NCBI RefSeq assembly: GCF_005860795.2
Contig: NZ_CP058350.1
Coordinates: forward strand, 2,014,501-2,078,500
Origin: Peteryoungia desertarenae
GTDB taxonomy: Bacteria > Pseudomonadota > Alphaproteobacteria > Rhizobiales > Rhizobiaceae
Direction: 5' to 3'
Length of the DNA stretch: 64,000 nucleotides
Position numbers and translations under genes: made by a program. Numbering within the stretch: position 1 is the first letter of the stretch; every line of letters begins with the position of its first letter. Positions 9,223 to 17,460 of this stretch are shown here, piece by piece. The notes under the pieces were generated by a model. The model did not search any database, had not been told where the DNA came from, and worked only from the letters and a program-made list of their open reading frames with translations.

Positions 9223-9690
9223 TTACTCCTCTTTCTGCGGATATTTGTTCAACACCTTGATCAGCGAACTGGCGCCAGTGCGGACGGCAATCACATTGAT
9301 GATGAAGGGCAGCACGATGACCTGCGCCAGAGCCATCAGCAGGACCTCCGTGAGGCTCGCCCCGATCTGATCCACCGCGATGCGGATCGTTGCCATGCCC
9401 AGGATGCTGATCACGCCAAAAAGCACCAGGCTGTAAAGCACATAGATGGCGACCAGAACGCAAGACAGCGTGACGCTTTCGCCCCAGTCGGGAACACGCC
9501 GCTTTTCCTGTGCAAAATAGAGCCCTGCATAGGCAGCGCTGGCAAAGGACACCGCGACATTGGCCCCGATCCATTCCACATAGGCGTCTTCACCGACATT
9601 AAGCCCCAGCATGATCAGCCACATGGCCGCTTCGCAAAGCAGGAAGACAAGGGCATAGCGCAGGACAAGTCTGTTCAGAAATGGGGGCAT
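9223..9690 (-). CDS. ABZJ_00895-type four-helix membrane protein
   Basis: This 155-residue protein has four predicted transmembrane helices (about 7-30, 37-58, 75-97 and 112-135). ATG 9690 is chosen because the open frame upstream lacks membrane character or conservation. It opens 'MPPFLNRLVLRYALVFLLC', and the short helices and KY-rich tail resemble small membrane proteins annotated as ABZJ_00895 family. The function is unknown. The gene stands alone, converging on hlyIII and the repeat. Confidence 0.65.
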   Translation of the reverse strand: MPPFLNRLVLRYALVFLLCEAAMWLIMLGLNVGEDAYVEWIGANVAVSFASAAYAGLYFAQEKRRVPDWGESVTLSCVLVAIYVLYSLVLFGVISILGMATIRIAVDQIGASLTEVLLMALAQVIVLPFIINVIAVRTGASSLIKVLNKYPQKEE

Positions 9691-9823
9691 GACGGTAAAT
9701 CTCGATTGCAATTTCTCCCTTGATGACGGAAATCTCCCATCGTTTCTGTGGCCCCTGTCACAGGCGATCCCTGCGCGGGTTTCCTGCCCGTCCTCACTTC
9801 CATGCCCTCCCTGAGCACGATTG

Positions 9824-10324
9824 ATGTCCCATAGTCCGATTATCCGCGATGCCACCGAAGCCGATCTGCCGGCATTGCTTGCCATCTACAATCATGCCGT
9901 GGCGGAAACCACGGCCATCTGGAACGAGGTTCTGGTCGATCTCGACAATCGTCGCGCCTGGCTGGAGATGCGCCGCAGCCGCAATTTCCCGGTGCTGGTT
10001 GCCGAGGTGGATGGCGTGGTGGCCGGCTATGCCTCCTATGGCGATTGGCGTGCCTTTGATGGCTTTCGCCAGTCGGTCGAGCATTCCGTCTATGTGGAGA
10101 AGAACCATCAGGGGCAGGGGATCGGCAAGCGGTTGATGACAAGCCTGATCGAGCGCGCAAGGGCCGGCGGCATCCATGTCATGGTCGCAGCCATCGAGGC
10201 CGGCAATGCAGGATCGATTGCGCTGCACAGCCGGCTCGGCTTCCGCCTCGTCGGCACCCATCAGGAAGTCGGCAAGAAGTTCGGCCGCTGGCTGGACCTG
10301 ACGATGATGGAATTGAAGCTCTAG
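9824..10324 (+). CDS. GNAT acetyltransferase, phosphinothricin acetyltransferase-like
   Basis: This 166-residue cytoplasmic acyltransferase uses acetyl-CoA. 'IRDATEADLPALLAIYNHAV' opens the fold. The acetyl-CoA loop is 'YVEKNHQGQGIGKRLM' (Q/R-x-x-G-x-G), and the C-terminal 'GFRLVGTHQEVGKKFGRWLD' is typical of the PAT/Bar/YncA branch, which acetylates phosphinothricin, methionine sulfoximine or related amino acids. The real substrate cannot be read from sequence. A TTG three bases upstream is less likely than ATG 9824. Confidence 0.85.
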   Translation: MSHSPIIRDATEADLPALLAIYNHAVAETTAIWNEVLVDLDNRRAWLEMRRSRNFPVLVAEVDGVVAGYASYGDWRAFDGFRQSVEHSVYVEKNHQGQGIGKRLMTSLIERARAGGIHVMVAAIEAGNAGSIALHSRLGFRLVGTHQEVGKKFGRWLDLTMMELKL

Positions 10325-10354
10325 AACACTGCGCGCGCCAGGGCGAGGTCGGCC

Positions 10355-11680
10355 TCAATCGCTGTCCCGCCAGCGGATCTGGTTGATCCGGAAGCCGTCC
10401 CGCGGCCCGGCGGGAATATGGCGGAGCGATACGGTCAGCGTCTGGATCGGCACCTCGTAGTCAATGCTGCGGCACAGAATATCGACCGCCTCCATCATCA
10501 GCCTGACCGTGGCCTGCTCGCCGGGGCAGCGATGCCCCGTGGCATAGGCGCCTGCACCCTGCGGAATGAAGCTGTAATCACAGGGTTCGTGACGAAGCCG
10601 TCGCTCCGGCTCGAATTGGCCCGGTCTCTCGAACCTGAGCGGATCATGGCAGGAGCCATAGAGATCGAGCAGCAGCCACTGCCCCTTGGCGAGACTGTAG
10701 CCGTTCCATTCGAAAGCAGATTGCGCGCGCGCCCCGACAAAGGGGAAGAAGGGCGAGATCCGCCGCACCTCTTCGACAAAATCGGTGAGCCGTTCGCTAT
10801 CCTTCTCCCGTAGCCTCTCGCGCCAGTCGGGATGCTGGTGCAGATAAAGCGCGGCAAAGACGATGAAGCGAGCAACGGCGACGATCGGCCTGAGCAGATT
10901 GATCAGTTCCACAGTTGCCACTTCCGGCGACAGCAAGTGTCCATGCTTGTCCCGGTGATTGGCAATCACTGCCATGGGCGAACCGGGCATAAGCGCAATG
11001 CGGCCGCTGCGGATGTCGCTGAAGACACGGCGGAGGCGTTTTTCCAGGTGGGAGCGCCGCAGAAGCGTCGTGAACGTGCGTGGCCCGAAGTGACCGGCGC
11101 GGCTCACCATATCGGCCATCAGCGCGGCATCGTCGCCCACGCTGTCCGGATCGATCGGTGTCTGCGTCCAGTCGAGCGCTGTCTGAAACAGCACGATCTC
11201 CATTTCGCTGGCAAGCGACACCTCCTTGCGCCAGGTCCATGACGGGATACGGTCAAGAAAGCGTCGGCGAAAGATGGCCGCCATCCGGTCCATGCTTGTC
11301 GTATCGTCGACCAGCATGCGAATGAACATGGCCTTGCGATGACGATGGGCGCTGGCATCCATCTGCTGTACGCTGCCCTCGTCCTGCAGAAGCCAGAGCA
11401 CGGTGGAGGGCAGCGCCCCGACGCGCGTGAGGCGCGGATCCTCATAGATGAAGCGCGCCGCCTCCGGCCCCTTCATGCAGATCACATTCTTGAGCATCAG
11501 CCTTGTGCGAAAGATCGGGCTGTCCAGCGCCTCGAAACGACGCGGCAGGAAACGATAACCCTCATTGAGCAGCGCCAGCGTGGAATCAAACCCCTTCGCC
11601 CTTGGAATGGTCTTTGGCCACTTCGAATGCGGCTCGCGCCATTGGTCCGCCTGCCGCTGCTGCGCCTTGCGTGTCTCCAT
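10355..11680 (-). CDS. Cytochrome P450 of CYP152 type, H2O2-dependent fatty-acid peroxygenase
   Basis: This 441-residue soluble P450 probably hydroxylates fatty acids at the alpha or beta position using hydrogen peroxide. ATG 11680 follows AGGGGGAC at 5 nt. The haem-binding loop is 'FIPQGAGAYATGHRCPGE', with axial Cys about 385. In place of the usual acid-alcohol pair of the I helix it has 'NLLRPIVAVARF' (Arg-Pro near 264-265). In CYP152 enzymes such as P450-BSbeta and SPalpha, this pair binds the substrate carboxylate. 'EEVRRISPFFPFVGARA' is the ExxR helix. No ferredoxin or reductase gene is adjacent, in line with a peroxygenase. Decarboxylation to alkenes (OleT-like) is an alternative. Confidence 0.88.
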   Translation of the reverse strand: METRKAQQRQADQWREPHSKWPKTIPRAKGFDSTLALLNEGYRFLPRRFEALDSPIFRTRLMLKNVICMKGPEAARFIYEDPRLTRVGALPSTVLWLLQDEGSVQQMDASAHRHRKAMFIRMLVDDTTSMDRMAAIFRRRFLDRIPSWTWRKEVSLASEMEIVLFQTALDWTQTPIDPDSVGDDAALMADMVSRAGHFGPRTFTTLLRRSHLEKRLRRVFSDIRSGRIALMPGSPMAVIANHRDKHGHLLSPEVATVELINLLRPIVAVARFIVFAALYLHQHPDWRERLREKDSERLTDFVEEVRRISPFFPFVGARAQSAFEWNGYSLAKGQWLLLDLYGSCHDPLRFERPGQFEPERRLRHEPCDYSFIPQGAGAYATGHRCPGEQATVRLMMEAVDILCRSIDYEVPIQTLTVSLRHIPAGPRDGFRINQIRWRDSD

Positions 11681-11971
11681 GATGTCCCCCTGACGCATCA
11701 CATGCCGGATCATGTCCCTCAGTACGCCCGCTTATCAGCGCGACGTACAATCCGACCTGTAGAAACCGACAGGGCCCGCAAAGGTTCCCCGCCCGAGCGC
11801 GATTTTCTGAGTTTTCTGCCGATGAAAATGGCGCCGCCCATAGATCGGAACCGGGCCGCAGGGACGTGGGTTTTTCTTGGAGAGCATGCAGCGCAGATCA
11901 GCGCCGCCATACTCCGGACGGTCGGACCCCGTCTTGCCGTGTAAAACCAGTTCAAAACGAGGAGATCAATC

Positions 11972-12190
11972 ATGGCCGATGCAGACGGAAAGCACATGGG
12001 ACGCGGCTCCCAGGGCAAGGGCGATGGCTCCGGCGCCATGACCGATATCCAGAAGGACATGCTGCCGGAAAACGAGGTTCTGTCCAATCGCGACAAGTCC
12101 CAGCACCCGAAATCGCGCGGGCTGGACAGCAAGCATGTCCAGAACGAACAGTACCAGGACAATGTGGACAACCGGTTGGAGAGGGAGTGA
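11972..12190 (+). CDS. Small hydrophilic protein of unknown function
   Basis: This protein has 72 residues, is strongly charged and has no membrane segment. It starts at ATG 11972, six bases after a GAGGAG ribosome site. The sequence is rich in Gly, Lys, Asp, Asn and Gln ('GSQGKGDGSGAMTDIQKDML'), which suggests a disordered, possibly stress-related protein. It stands alone between the divergent P450 gene and a palindromic repeat. I do not recognise a named family. Confidence 0.6.
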   Translation: MADADGKHMGRGSQGKGDGSGAMTDIQKDMLPENEVLSNRDKSQHPKSRGLDSKHVQNEQYQDNVDNRLERE

Positions 12191-12231
12191 GGGGTTGATG
12201 CCGTAGGCAGGCCTCAACTTCAAAGCGGGCT

Positions 12232-12362
12232 CCCTCTTCTCCCCAGCGGGGAGAAGGTGGCCCGCAGGGCCGGATGAGGGGGTCGCGAAGCGCCAAATCT
12301 GTGCCAAGTAGCCCCCTCATCGCCTCGCCTATGCTCGGCACTTCTCCCCGAGGGGGAGAAGA
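12232..12362. repeat. RIME-like palindromic intergenic element
   Basis: Three nested inverted repeats are visible: CTTCTCCCC/GGGGAGAAG (236-256 of this kilobase), GATGAGGGGG/CCCCCTCATC (12273-12282 with 12312-12321), and CTTCTCCCC/GGGGGAGAAG (12341-12361). The overall order and the CTTCTCCCC ends match the Rhizobium intergenic mosaic (RIME-type) repeats scattered through rhizobial genomes. It fills the gap between a small gene and the convergent gene beyond it. Confidence 0.75.
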
Positions 12363-12434
12363 GACAGCCCGGAACCGCCACCCGTGTCCCCCATGCAATA
12401 CCCTGACTTGAAGGAGAGCATGGAATTTCAGCGA

Positions 12435-13172
12435 TCACTCGATCCGCACCCGTGCCATTTCGCCCCTGATCAGGATTTCGGGTTTCGCTCCCGGCGTGTT
12501 GGGCAGCGCACTGTCGACATAAGAGGCAACGGCCTCGACGGCATAACTGACCGGGGTCGGCACCAGGAATGTCACGGTCGCATCCAGCATCTTGCCCGAA
12601 ATCGCAATGGCCTCCGACTGCCTGACCTTGTCATAGACAAGCCGTGCCCGGAGCGCCGCCCCCGACAGCGACAGATGTTCTGCATGACCCGTAAAGCGCA
12701 CATCGCCGGCATCGCTGCGGATCTGCAGCACAGAGAAATCGCCCCGTATCTCGCTGCGCGAGGCCTGCTGGTCGATCATCACCGCCGCGTCAGACCTCAG
12801 GTTCGCCGAAAGCGTCATTTCGCAATCGCTCCAGTCGAAGAAACGGCTGCCCTCTCCGACATCGACCAGCAGTGTGTCACCGTCGATGCGCATCGAGCCT
12901 TCGCTCGGGCAGCCATCGGCAAACCAGCCGGAATGCCAGATCGCGCCCCAGCCGCGCCGCTCGCCGAAAAGCTCGGCCGTATAGGGAGCCTCCTGATTAG
13001 CGGAGATTTCGATATTGCTCGCCATGCCGGTGACGCGGATCTTGCTGACCATGGAAAGGTCCAAAGGTCCGCTTGAGCGGTCTGAAGCGCGGTAAAGCGA
13101 AACGGCACCATCGAGCACAATGATCGCGACGATCAGGCCGGCGGCGGAGTAAAGCATCTGTTTTCGGGTCAT
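12435..13172 (-). CDS. Membrane-anchored protein with DUF4097-like beta-solenoid region
   Basis: This protein has 245 residues. ATG 13172 follows GGAG. One N-terminal membrane helix ('MLYSAAGLIVAIIVLDGAV') anchors a periplasmic domain of short repeating beta strands, such as 'SEIRGDFSVLQIRSDAGDVRF' and 'HLSLSGAALRARLVYDK'. This looks like the putative adhesin/auto-transporter-like fold annotated DUF4097, but the match is by eye. The gene diverges from a membrane-bound AraC regulator with a dyad between them, so the two are probably functionally linked. Confidence 0.6.
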   Translation of the reverse strand: MTRKQMLYSAAGLIVAIIVLDGAVSLYRASDRSSGPLDLSMVSKIRVTGMASNIEISANQEAPYTAELFGERRGWGAIWHSGWFADGCPSEGSMRIDGDTLLVDVGEGSRFFDWSDCEMTLSANLRSDAAVMIDQQASRSEIRGDFSVLQIRSDAGDVRFTGHAEHLSLSGAALRARLVYDKVRQSEAIAISGKMLDATVTFLVPTPVSYAVEAVASYVDSALPNTPGAKPEILIRGEMARVRIE

Positions 13173-13248
13173 GGGGGTCTCCTTCAAGGATGTGATCGGT
13201 TGATATGACCGCCTCACCCTCGGGCACTCCCCGGATAAAGAAGACCCG

Positions 13249-13280
13249 GATCGCGTTTCAGGTCGATCTTGAACGCGATC
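13249..13280 (+). promoter_or_regulatory. Inverted repeat between divergent AraC and DUF4097-like genes
   Basis: GATCGCGTT (13249-13257) is repeated inverted as AACGCGATC (13272-13280) with a 14-bp spacer. It lies in the 170-bp divergent promoter region and is a plausible binding site for the adjacent AraC-type regulator. Confidence 0.5.
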
Positions 13281-13342
13281 AAGGTCTAGATTGGCATATC
13301 GATACTGATCCCATCACCTGACGAAACGCCTGCCGGAAAACG

Positions 13343-14416
13343 ATGATCTCCCTGCCGCTCTCCTTCCTTGTCTCCCTGGTGCTGGCCGCCATCATCCTGC
13401 GCCTTCTGATGCAGCCGCGCGAGGAGGTCCGGGCAAATCGCATGTTCATCGCGCTGCTGGCCGTCTACATGCTGCAGACCGTTCTGGTCGGGCTGCGCTG
13501 GGGCTATGGCGTAACCGCCATCCTGCCGCTTCTGACCCTGGTCGCCAGCATCATCCCGCCGCTCTCCTATCTGACCTTTCGCGATCTCGTCGCCGCGCGT
13601 CCCGGTCTTCGCCTGAGCGATTGGCCCCATGCCCTGCCGCCCCTCATCCTGCTGCTTCTGCTGCGCTTCTTCCGCGATCCGATCGACCTCCTGCTGATGG
13701 CCGAGTTCTTCGGCTATGGCTTCATGCTGCTTTTTCTCACCCGCCACGGGCCGGACGGTCTGATCGCGTCGAGGCTCGATGGCTCGCTGCGCTCCTATCG
13801 CTCCTTGCAGATTGCCGGCTACGCGCTGATTGCCTCGGCCCTGACCGACATGGCCGTCAGCCTCGATCTGGCCTTCGGCTTTGGCCAGGCGCCGCTTGTC
13901 GTCTCGCTTGCCACGACGCTGACCCTCCTGCTCCTCGGTTTTGCCGCCACCATGGCCGGCAGTGAAGGGAAGGGGAGCGAAGACGAGGATACCGCAACGG
14001 AGGCGGGCTCTCCGGTCTTGCTGCCAGAGGCGGAAAAGCGCGACATCACCCCGGACCATACGGAAACGGCAAGACGCCTCGATCAGCTGATGGAGGAGAA
14101 AGCCCCTTGGCGCGACGCCGACCTCAATCTCGCCCGCCTTGCCCGCAAGCTCGGAATTCCTGCCCGCCAGGTCTCGGAAGCCGTCAACCGCGTGCACCGG
14201 CTCAGCGTCTCGCAATATGTCAACAACTGCCGCGTGGGCGAAGCCTGCCGCCTGCTCGACGAAACGGACGAACCCGTCACCCGCATCATGTTCGAGGCCG
14301 GCTTCATCACCAAGTCCAACTTCAACCGCGAATTCACCCGCGCCACCGGCATGAGCCCCAGCGACTGGCGCAGGCGGGAAGGTCATCCAAAAGCCGATCG
14401 TTTTTCCGGTCGATGA
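13343..14416 (+). CDS. Membrane-bound AraC-family transcriptional regulator
   Basis: This protein has 357 residues. The first 205 residues hold about seven hydrophobic helices, followed by an acidic linker (about 210-240). The last 100 residues form an AraC/XylS DNA-binding domain with two helix-turn-helix units: 'LNLARLARKLGIPARQVSEA' and 'VTRIMFEAGFITKSNFNREF', ending 'TGMSPSDWRR'. It therefore probably senses a signal in or across the inner membrane while attached to DNA. It faces a periplasmic beta-rich protein gene across a dyad repeat. The signal is unknown. Confidence 0.85.
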   Translation: MISLPLSFLVSLVLAAIILRLLMQPREEVRANRMFIALLAVYMLQTVLVGLRWGYGVTAILPLLTLVASIIPPLSYLTFRDLVAARPGLRLSDWPHALPPLILLLLLRFFRDPIDLLLMAEFFGYGFMLLFLTRHGPDGLIASRLDGSLRSYRSLQIAGYALIASALTDMAVSLDLAFGFGQAPLVVSLATTLTLLLLGFAATMAGSEGKGSEDEDTATEAGSPVLLPEAEKRDITPDHTETARRLDQLMEEKAPWRDADLNLARLARKLGIPARQVSEAVNRVHRLSVSQYVNNCRVGEACRLLDETDEPVTRIMFEAGFITKSNFNREFTRATGMSPSDWRRREGHPKADRFSGR

Positions 14417-14478
14417 CCAGCTGTTGACGCTAGGCGGTAGAATCAGACCAATGTTCTTCTGCGCAAGGGAGAGATTGG

Positions 14479-15519
14479 TTGCGAGAAGAGCGGTTTCACA
14501 TTGCTGAATGGTATGGCCAACCATTTCTGTCGCTGACTGACGAGCAGCGTGTTGAGCTGGCCAATCATCAGGTTGGCGGAGCCGCGATGAGTAAAGATGA
14601 ACTTGCTCGCATGGCTGAATTGAATCTGCTGTCGAACCAACGTCGTTTGAGATCTGCTGAAGCTAAACGACTTGAGCAGTTGCATGAGAAATTGCTGAGG
14701 CAGAAGGCCCTAGAACGGCCATGCCCTTTCAAGATAAGTAGCGCGCATCCGACCTGCACAAAACCGGGTGGTGTGTGTTCGATCCGGCTCTATCAGCAGG
14801 AAGGGGACGGAATTGCCCCTGTTGCAGGCAATAAGGGTCGCATTCGTGCGCTCTGTCCTGCCCGATTTCACCAGAACGGCGTGGCCTTCGATAGAGTTGG
14901 AGAACTGTTGCTGGAGGATTCTGAGCCAAAGCGTATCGGCGAAGTGGGATTTCTGAAATCCACCGGCAACTTGGACAGCGCACCGGGCGAGGATGTTGGC
15001 CGGATCGATATGATCCTCGTCAAGAATGAAGAAGAGGATACGAGCGCCATTGAGTGGGTGGCTGTCGAAGTCCAGGCCGTCTATTTTTCCGGCAAGAACA
15101 TGCAAATCGAGTTCGATCACATCAAGCGCACCGATGGCAAACTCTCGATGGCCCGCGAAAAACGCAGGCCCGATTATCGCAGCAGCGGCGTGAAGCGCCT
15201 GATGCCGCAACTCCTGACCAAAGTACCGACCTTGAGACGATGGGGAAAGAAAATGGCGGTTGTCGTGGATGCGCCCTTTTTTCAGTCCATGGGCAGAATG
15301 GACACTGTTTCGGACGTTTCGAACGCTGACATTGTCTGGTTTCTGGTCGATTTTCTCGACAATGGGGACGACGCCTTGTTCCACCTCGCGGTGGTGGAAG
15401 AGGTCTACACGACGCTTGATGCTGCAACACTTGGTCTGACAGGTGGTCTGCCTGTGACCAAGTCTGAATTTGAGCAGCGGATAAAGTCCAAGTCGAACCT
15501 CAAGCATATTGCTCGGTGA
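14479..15519 (+). CDS. NotI-family type II restriction endonuclease
   Basis: This protein has 346 residues from a TTG start at 14479, supported by AAGGGAGAG six bases upstream. It begins 'FHIAEWYGQPF', like NotI. Four cysteines (Cys82 in 'CPFKIS', Cys93 and Cys100 in 'TCTKPGGVC', Cys126 in 'RALCPARF') match the iron-binding Cys4 site of NotI, including the six-residue spacing between the middle pair. The PD-(D/E)XK site appears as Asp177 ('GRIDMILV') and Glu197-x-Gln199 ('VAVEVQAVYFSG'), the same unusual E-x-Q seen in NotI. The cytosine methyltransferase gene 55 bp downstream completes a restriction-modification system. The site is not predictable from sequence but is probably GC-rich. Confidence 0.85.
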   Translation: MREERFHIAEWYGQPFLSLTDEQRVELANHQVGGAAMSKDELARMAELNLLSNQRRLRSAEAKRLEQLHEKLLRQKALERPCPFKISSAHPTCTKPGGVCSIRLYQQEGDGIAPVAGNKGRIRALCPARFHQNGVAFDRVGELLLEDSEPKRIGEVGFLKSTGNLDSAPGEDVGRIDMILVKNEEEDTSAIEWVAVEVQAVYFSGKNMQIEFDHIKRTDGKLSMAREKRRPDYRSSGVKRLMPQLLTKVPTLRRWGKKMAVVVDAPFFQSMGRMDTVSDVSNADIVWFLVDFLDNGDDALFHLAVVEEVYTTLDAATLGLTGGLPVTKSEFEQRIKSKSNLKHIAR

Positions 15520-15574
15520 AATCGATGTTGTTATAACCAGTACAAAATGAGAACAAAGAGGTGCGGTCGGGACA

Positions 15575-16696
15575 ATGGAACATACGGCAATCGATCTGTT
15601 TTGCGGTGCCGGCGGACTCTCAGCCGGCTTGGAAATGGCCGGTTTCAAGGTGCTGGCTGGCAATGACATCTTCGCCGCAGCGGGTGAGACATTCTGCCGG
15701 ACCCATCCAAACGCGAAGTTCATTCTGGGACCAATTGAGGATCTTTCTGTCACGGAACTGATGAGTTTAACTGGTCTAAAGCCGGGCGAACTGACAGTGC
15801 TTGCAGGTGGGCCGCCGTGCCAGGCTTATTCGGTTTACAATCATCAACGCGGTATGCACGACGCGCGCGCAACTTTGTTCAAGGAATATCTTCGGATCGT
15901 TGATGGGCTGCGCCCGCAGTGGATCGTGATGGAAAATGTCACTGGCATTTATTCCATCGGCGGAGGAGAAGCGGTCAGGGCCATAAAATCCGAACTGGGT
16001 GCGCTTGGATATGCAGTACAAGAACAGGTGCTGCGATCAGAAGACTTCGGTGTGCCGCAGGAGCGGCGGCGTGTGGTTTTTATCGGTAACCGGATCGGCG
16101 TGCCCATTTCGCACCCTCTCCCGACACATGGTCCTGAACAGGGACAGCCATTCACCACGATAAGGGATGCGATCGGCGATCTTCCGACACTGGAGAACGG
16201 TGAAGACAAGGGACGCGTGGCCTACAGGGATGATATCCCCAGCCGCTTTCAGCGCTTGATGCGCGGGAATCAGACAATGGTAGAGGGGCACGTGGCGCCG
16301 ACCCTGGGAAAGGTCAACATGCAGCGTCTTCCCTTTATTCCGCCCGGGGGAAGCTGGCGCGACATTCCTCATGAACTTCTCCCGGAAGGCATGAAAAGAG
16401 CAAAGCGATCTGATCATACGAAGAGATACGGGCGCATGACATGGGACGGTCTGTCTTGTACGGTCTTGACCAAGTGCGATATCCATTGGGGTGCCTATAT
16501 CCACCCCGAGCAGGACAGGGCAATAACCGTGCGCGAGGCTGCGCGCTTGCAGGCCTTCCCCGACTGGTTCGAGTTTGCCGGTTCAAGAACCGAGCAATAT
16601 GTGCAGATTGGAAATGCTGTGCCACCGCTGCTCGGAAAAGCCATTGGCGACCACCTGATGCAATTGATTTCGCCCGCCGCCAAGGCTGCGGCCTAG
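15575..16696 (+). CDS. DNA (cytosine-5) methyltransferase of the NotI-type R-M system
   Basis: This 373-residue C5 methyltransferase presumably protects the recognition site of the upstream nuclease. Motifs in order are I 'DLFCGAGGLSAGLEMAG', IV 'GGPPCQAYSVYNHQRG' with the catalytic Cys, VI 'VMENV', VIII 'GVPQERRRVVFIGNR', a variable target-recognition region (about 195-310), IX near 'LTVREAARLQAFPDWF' and X 'QIGNAVPPLLGKAIGDH'. An 8-bp palindrome GTTATAAC (15530-15537) sits in the short gap to the nuclease gene, so the methylase may have its own promoter. It is complete and looks active. Confidence 0.93.
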   Translation: MEHTAIDLFCGAGGLSAGLEMAGFKVLAGNDIFAAAGETFCRTHPNAKFILGPIEDLSVTELMSLTGLKPGELTVLAGGPPCQAYSVYNHQRGMHDARATLFKEYLRIVDGLRPQWIVMENVTGIYSIGGGEAVRAIKSELGALGYAVQEQVLRSEDFGVPQERRRVVFIGNRIGVPISHPLPTHGPEQGQPFTTIRDAIGDLPTLENGEDKGRVAYRDDIPSRFQRLMRGNQTMVEGHVAPTLGKVNMQRLPFIPPGGSWRDIPHELLPEGMKRAKRSDHTKRYGRMTWDGLSCTVLTKCDIHWGAYIHPEQDRAITVREAARLQAFPDWFEFAGSRTEQYVQIGNAVPPLLGKAIGDHLMQLISPAAKAAA

Positions 16697-16788
16697 GCAA
16701 AACCTCACTGGCACCCCCCAAAGAAACTCTCGAACTTGGGAAGTTGCAGAGGATTTCTTCCCAGGGTCCCGCCAGCAAACAAACCCCG

Positions 16789-17199
16789 TCACCCCAGTGG
16801 TTCAAACACCATCGAATGGCCGTTGATGCAGTAGCGCAGGCCTGTCGGCTTCGGCCCGTCGGGAAAGACATGGCCGAGATGCCCGCCGCAATTGGCGCAG
16901 CGCACTTCCGTGCGCACCATGCCGAAGGAGGTGTCGCGGTGCTCGGTCACCACATCGGGCTTCACCGGCTCGAAATAGCTCGGCCAGCCGCAGCCGGCGT
17001 CAAACTTGGTGTCGGATATGAAAAGAGGCTCGTCACAGGCCGCGCAGCGATAGAGGCCCTTGTCGAAATTGTCCCAGTACGGTCCTGTAAAGGCGCGCTC
17101 CGTGCCATGTTCGCGCAGGATCCTGTATTGCTCGGGCGTCAATTGTTCACGCCATTCTGCATCGGTCTTGACGATTTTCGGAACCTTGGTATCGCTCAT
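16789..17199 (-). CDS. msrB: Peptide-methionine (R)-S-oxide reductase
   Basis: This 136-residue enzyme reduces the R epimer of methionine sulfoxide in proteins. ATG 17199 follows AAGGAGAT. Structural zinc cysteines are in '[11 protein letters not shown]' and '[14 protein letters not shown]', and the catalytic Cys is in '[15 protein letters not shown]'. '[14 protein letters not shown]' holds the resolving-region cysteine. It is the usual single-domain length with no MsrA fusion, and is convergent with the methylase gene. Confidence 0.95.
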   Translation of the reverse strand: MSDTKVPKIVKTDAEWREQLTPEQYRILREHGTERAFTGPYWDNFDKGLYRCAACDEPLFISDTKFDAGCGWPSYFEPVKPDVVTEHRDTSFGMVRTEVRCANCGGHLGHVFPDGPKPTGLRYCINGHSMVFEPLG

Positions 17200-17460
17200 G
17201 CAAAGATCTCCTTGTTGAGCCTTTAGATAGGGCGCGAACATGTCTTTGGCAATTTGCGCCCGAAGGTCGTTGGAGGGGTTCATCCTGCCTTTTATTTTCG
17301 CAAGTTTGCATCCACATGGCGCAATACGTGGCAAAAATCCCATCCTCCCCCGATGGATTGTTGATCCCGCCGATTCTGCTTGAGACGAAGGTCCCATTGC
17401 CATAACTAGAGGCCGCGTTTCTAAGTCCACAGCATGAATGCTAGCCCAAACCGGAGGTGA

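Noticed and set aside
9080-9574. Minus-strand protein containing the repeat-encoded peptide
   Set aside because: Most of it is out of frame with the four-helix membrane protein gene. The shared peptide with 41 kb follows from repeat identity and is not itself evidence of a gene.
304-11007. Possible depletion of the NotI site as proof of the nuclease specificity
   Set aside because: GCGGCCGC occurs at least at 304, 3127 and 11000, so there is no obvious depletion. Sites would in any case be protected by the methylase, so this neither supports nor excludes a NotI-like specificity.
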